7,342 nucleotides of DNA from an uncultured Bacilli bacterium (GTDB lineage: Bacteria > Bacillota_I > Bacilli_A > RF39 > UBA660), in the NCBI GenBank assembly GCA_947598455.1, contig CANQFI010000081.1, positions 1 through 7,342 on the forward strand, read 5' to 3'. A program made the translations under genes and the position numbers. A model generated the notes under the pieces. That model was given only the letters and a program-made list of their open reading frames with translations, was not told the DNA's origin and searched no databases. Position 1 is the stretch's first letter. Each line of letters opens with the position of its first letter. Shown piece by piece: positions 6,288 to 7,342 of the stretch.

Positions 6288-6312
6288 TTAATTAGTAGAG
6301 GAGTGTGATTAT

Positions 6313-6375
6313 ATGAAAAACATAAATATTATTAAAAATCTTTATAGTAAGTTAATCACACTAGATAATAACTAA
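6313..6375 (+). CDS. 20-aa leader peptide of rsgA attenuator
   Basis: A 21-codon ORF, MKNINIIKNLYSKLITLDNN then TAA, with the strong site AGAGGAG (6297-6303) nine bases before ATG. Its value is probably in being translated rather than in the peptide: codons 10-14 are antiterminator strand B, and the C strand follows within codons 14-17. The peptide is rich in Asn, Lys and Ile with no run of a single amino acid, so it does not look like an amino-acid-biosynthesis leader. Stalling by a ribosome-targeting drug, slow initiation or general ribosome shortage are more likely inputs. It matches no drug-stalling leader peptide that I recognise. Confidence 0.75.
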   Translation: MKNINIIKNLYSKLITLDNN

Positions 6376-6395
6376 TTTATCTTATCTTTTATGTG

Positions 6396-6422
6396 GAACT
6401 TACTATAAAGTAAGTTCTTTTT
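6396..6422 (+). terminator. intrinsic terminator (attenuator) before rsgA
   Basis: GAACTTACT (6396-6404) pairs perfectly with AGTAAGTTC (6409-6417), nine bp around an ATAA loop, followed by TTTTT (6418-6422). It lies between the leader ORF and rsgA on the same transcript, so it must be bypassed for rsgA expression. Its left arm is the segment captured by the antiterminator strand at 6340-6353. Confidence 0.85.
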
Positions 6423-6440
6423 AAATTAAAAAATAGAAAG

Positions 6441-7342
6441 GTGATTAAAATAACACATCATAAAAGATATGAAAATATTAAAAAAGAAAGAAAAGAAAAA
6501 AATATAAATATTGAATTTATTCATGAAAGAAAAGATTCTGCTTTAGTAATTGAAACAACTTATCAAAATGCTTATGTCTTTAAAGATAATAATATAAAAG
6601 AAGCAAAATTATCTAAAAAATATCCTTATGTTATTAATAAACTATTATTTCCTGGTGATAAAGTAATTCTAAATAATAATGAAATAACTGCTATTATTAA
6701 AAGAAAAAATATTCTAAGTCGTAATAAATATGATGGAACAAAATTAAATTCCAATGGTATAGAAAAAATAATTGCTACTAACATTGATTTAGCTATTATC
6801 GTTGTTGCAGTAAGTGATCCACCATTACATCCAAACTTTATCGATCGTTATACCATTCTTTTACAAAATAGTCATATTCCTTTTCTTATCTGTTTTAATA
6901 AATATGACTTAGTAACTGAAAAAGAAGACCAAATAATTAATTTTTATAAAGAGTTAGGTTACGATATAATCAAAACATCTACCAAAACTAAAGAAGGTTT
7001 AAATATCTTACAAGAAAAACTTCTAAATAAAACTTGTATCTTTATTGGTAATAGTGGTGTCGGTAAATCATCTCTTACTAATTATCTATTAGAAGATGAC
7101 TTAGTAAAGACAAATAGCATCGGTGATAAAACTAAAAGAGGATGTCATACTACAACTACTTCTAAATATTATTTATGGGCTCCTAATTCTGGCATTATTG
7201 ATACTCCTGGTATTAGAAGTTTAAGTTTAAAAGATTTTAATGTTTCTGATATTAAAAATTACTATCAAGAATTTATACCATATAATAACTTATGTAAATA
7301 CCATAATTGTCTTCATTATGATGAACCATTAAGTACATGTGC
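6441..7342 (+). CDS. rsgA: ribosome small-subunit assembly GTPase RsgA (3' end beyond window)
   Basis: A circularly permuted GTPase that binds the 30S subunit late in maturation and releases on GTP hydrolysis. In order: a basic N-terminal tail (HHKRYENIKKERKEKN), an OB-fold (to about 6710), G4 NKYD (6897-6908), the P-loop GNSGVGKSSL (7047-7076), a GCHTTTT switch, G3 DTPG (7200-7211), and the zinc knuckle beginning CKYHNCLH (7293-7316) with a last cysteine at 7338-7340. The C-terminal helices lie outside the window. The start is uncertain. GTG 6441 is the only standard start codon, but it sits inside AAAGGTGATT, itself a good Shine-Dalgarno correctly spaced for AUA at 6450; no in-frame ATG exists in the visible gene. 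The N-tail and DGTK...IATNID segment look more like the enterobacterial RsgA than Bacillus CpgA, so a second paralogue is possible. It is controlled by the upstream attenuator. Confidence 0.93.
   Translation, partial: MIKITHHKRYENIKKERKEKNINIEFIHERKDSALVIETTYQNAYVFKDNNIKEAKLSKKYPYVINKLLFPGDKVILNNNEITAIIKRKNILSRNKYDGTKLNSNGIEKIIATNIDLAIIVVAVSDPPLHPNFIDRYTILLQNSHIPFLICFNKYDLVTEKEDQIINFYKELGYDIIKTSTKTKEGLNILQEKLLNKTCIFIGNSGVGKSSLTNYLLEDDLVKTNSIGDKTKRGCHTTTTSKYYLWAPNSGIIDTPGIRSLSLKDFNVSDIKNYYQEFIPYNNLCKYHNCLHYDEPLSTC

Larger units (their letters stand above)
6302..6422 (+). promoter_or_regulatory. translation-sensing transcription attenuator of rsgA
   Basis: Five RNA segments are defined by perfect complementarity. 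A (6302-6311, AGTGTGATTA) pairs with C (6353-6362) over 10 bp. B (6340-6353, CTTTATAGTAAGTT) pairs with D (6397-6410) over 14 bp. D pairs with E (6409-6416) as the terminator, and B ends in the same AGTAAGTT as E. B:D and D:E exclude each other, so B:D is the antiterminator. A abuts the leader Shine-Dalgarno and B is codons 10-14 of the leader peptide, so ribosome position controls the choice. A ribosome held early on the leader would cover A and leave B free for D (readthrough); one covering B while D and E emerge would favour termination. Without translation A:C may form first; the outcome then is uncertain because A:C and B:D cross as a pseudoknot. Confidence 0.85.

Noticed and set aside
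6313..6375. Leader peptide as an amino-acid-biosynthesis attenuator
   Set aside because: No run of one regulatory amino acid, and the downstream gene is a ribosome-assembly GTPase rather than a biosynthetic gene.
1..7342. Mycoplasma-type code with UGA as tryptophan
   Set aside because: Tryptophans are encoded by TGG in the genes here, and TGA ends the zinc-ribbon gene at 4247-4249 in a terminator hairpin.

Overview
The window is very AT-rich DNA that uses TGG for tryptophan and TGA as a stop codon (for example at 4247-4249). It therefore reads under the ordinary bacterial code, not the Mycoplasma code. Strong AAGGAGG-type ribosome sites, TTGACA/TATAAT promoters and the protein types point to a low-GC gut lineage of Bacilli or Mycoplasmatota (Erysipelotrichales/RF39-like). 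This placement is an inference from style and family content; no rRNA or marker gene is present to settle it.

Layout. (1) At 105-902, on the minus strand and opposed to everything else, lies a membrane-anchored protein with a DUF6273-type domain. (2) At 1038-1331 there is a 5'-damaged or 5'-truncated reading frame that overlaps a 126-residue protein (1315-1695) built from four mTERF-like repeats of about 33 residues. (3) At 1748-4249 four tightly packed genes follow an extended -10 promoter: an HD-domain phosphohydrolase with an extra C-terminal module, an MBL-fold hydrolase, a transglutaminase/papain-like protein, and a two-TM zinc-ribbon protein. A probable hairpin terminator overlaps the last stop codon. 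(4) At 4250-4464 lies an intergenic stretch with several hairpins. One frame in it reads like the C-terminal tail of an IS200/IS605 TnpB protein, and a 13-bp inverted repeat follows. (5) At 4427-6254 a near-consensus promoter drives two paralogous HExxH metalloprotease-like genes. Their zinc-site spacing recalls a compact M3 peptidase. (6) From 6259 to the window end, a TTGACA promoter drives a 20-codon leader peptide, then a clear transcription attenuator, then rsgA (30S-assembly GTPase), which runs off the end.

The most striking system is the rsgA leader. Five RNA segments can be placed exactly: A 6302-6311, B 6340-6353, C 6353-6362, D 6397-6410 and E 6409-6416. B:D (14 bp, perfect) is mutually exclusive with the D:E terminator, and A:C (10 bp, perfect) abuts the leader's own Shine-Dalgarno. 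B lies inside the leader ORF, so ribosome movement on the leader should decide whether rsgA is transcribed. Such translation-sensing attenuators are known for antibiotic-resistance genes and for the Listeria ribosome-splitting factor hflXr. One on a 30S-maturation GTPase would couple ribosome status to ribosome assembly. The rsgA start is also abnormal: the Shine-Dalgarno is positioned for an AUA codon, and the only nearby canonical start, GTG, lies inside that Shine-Dalgarno.
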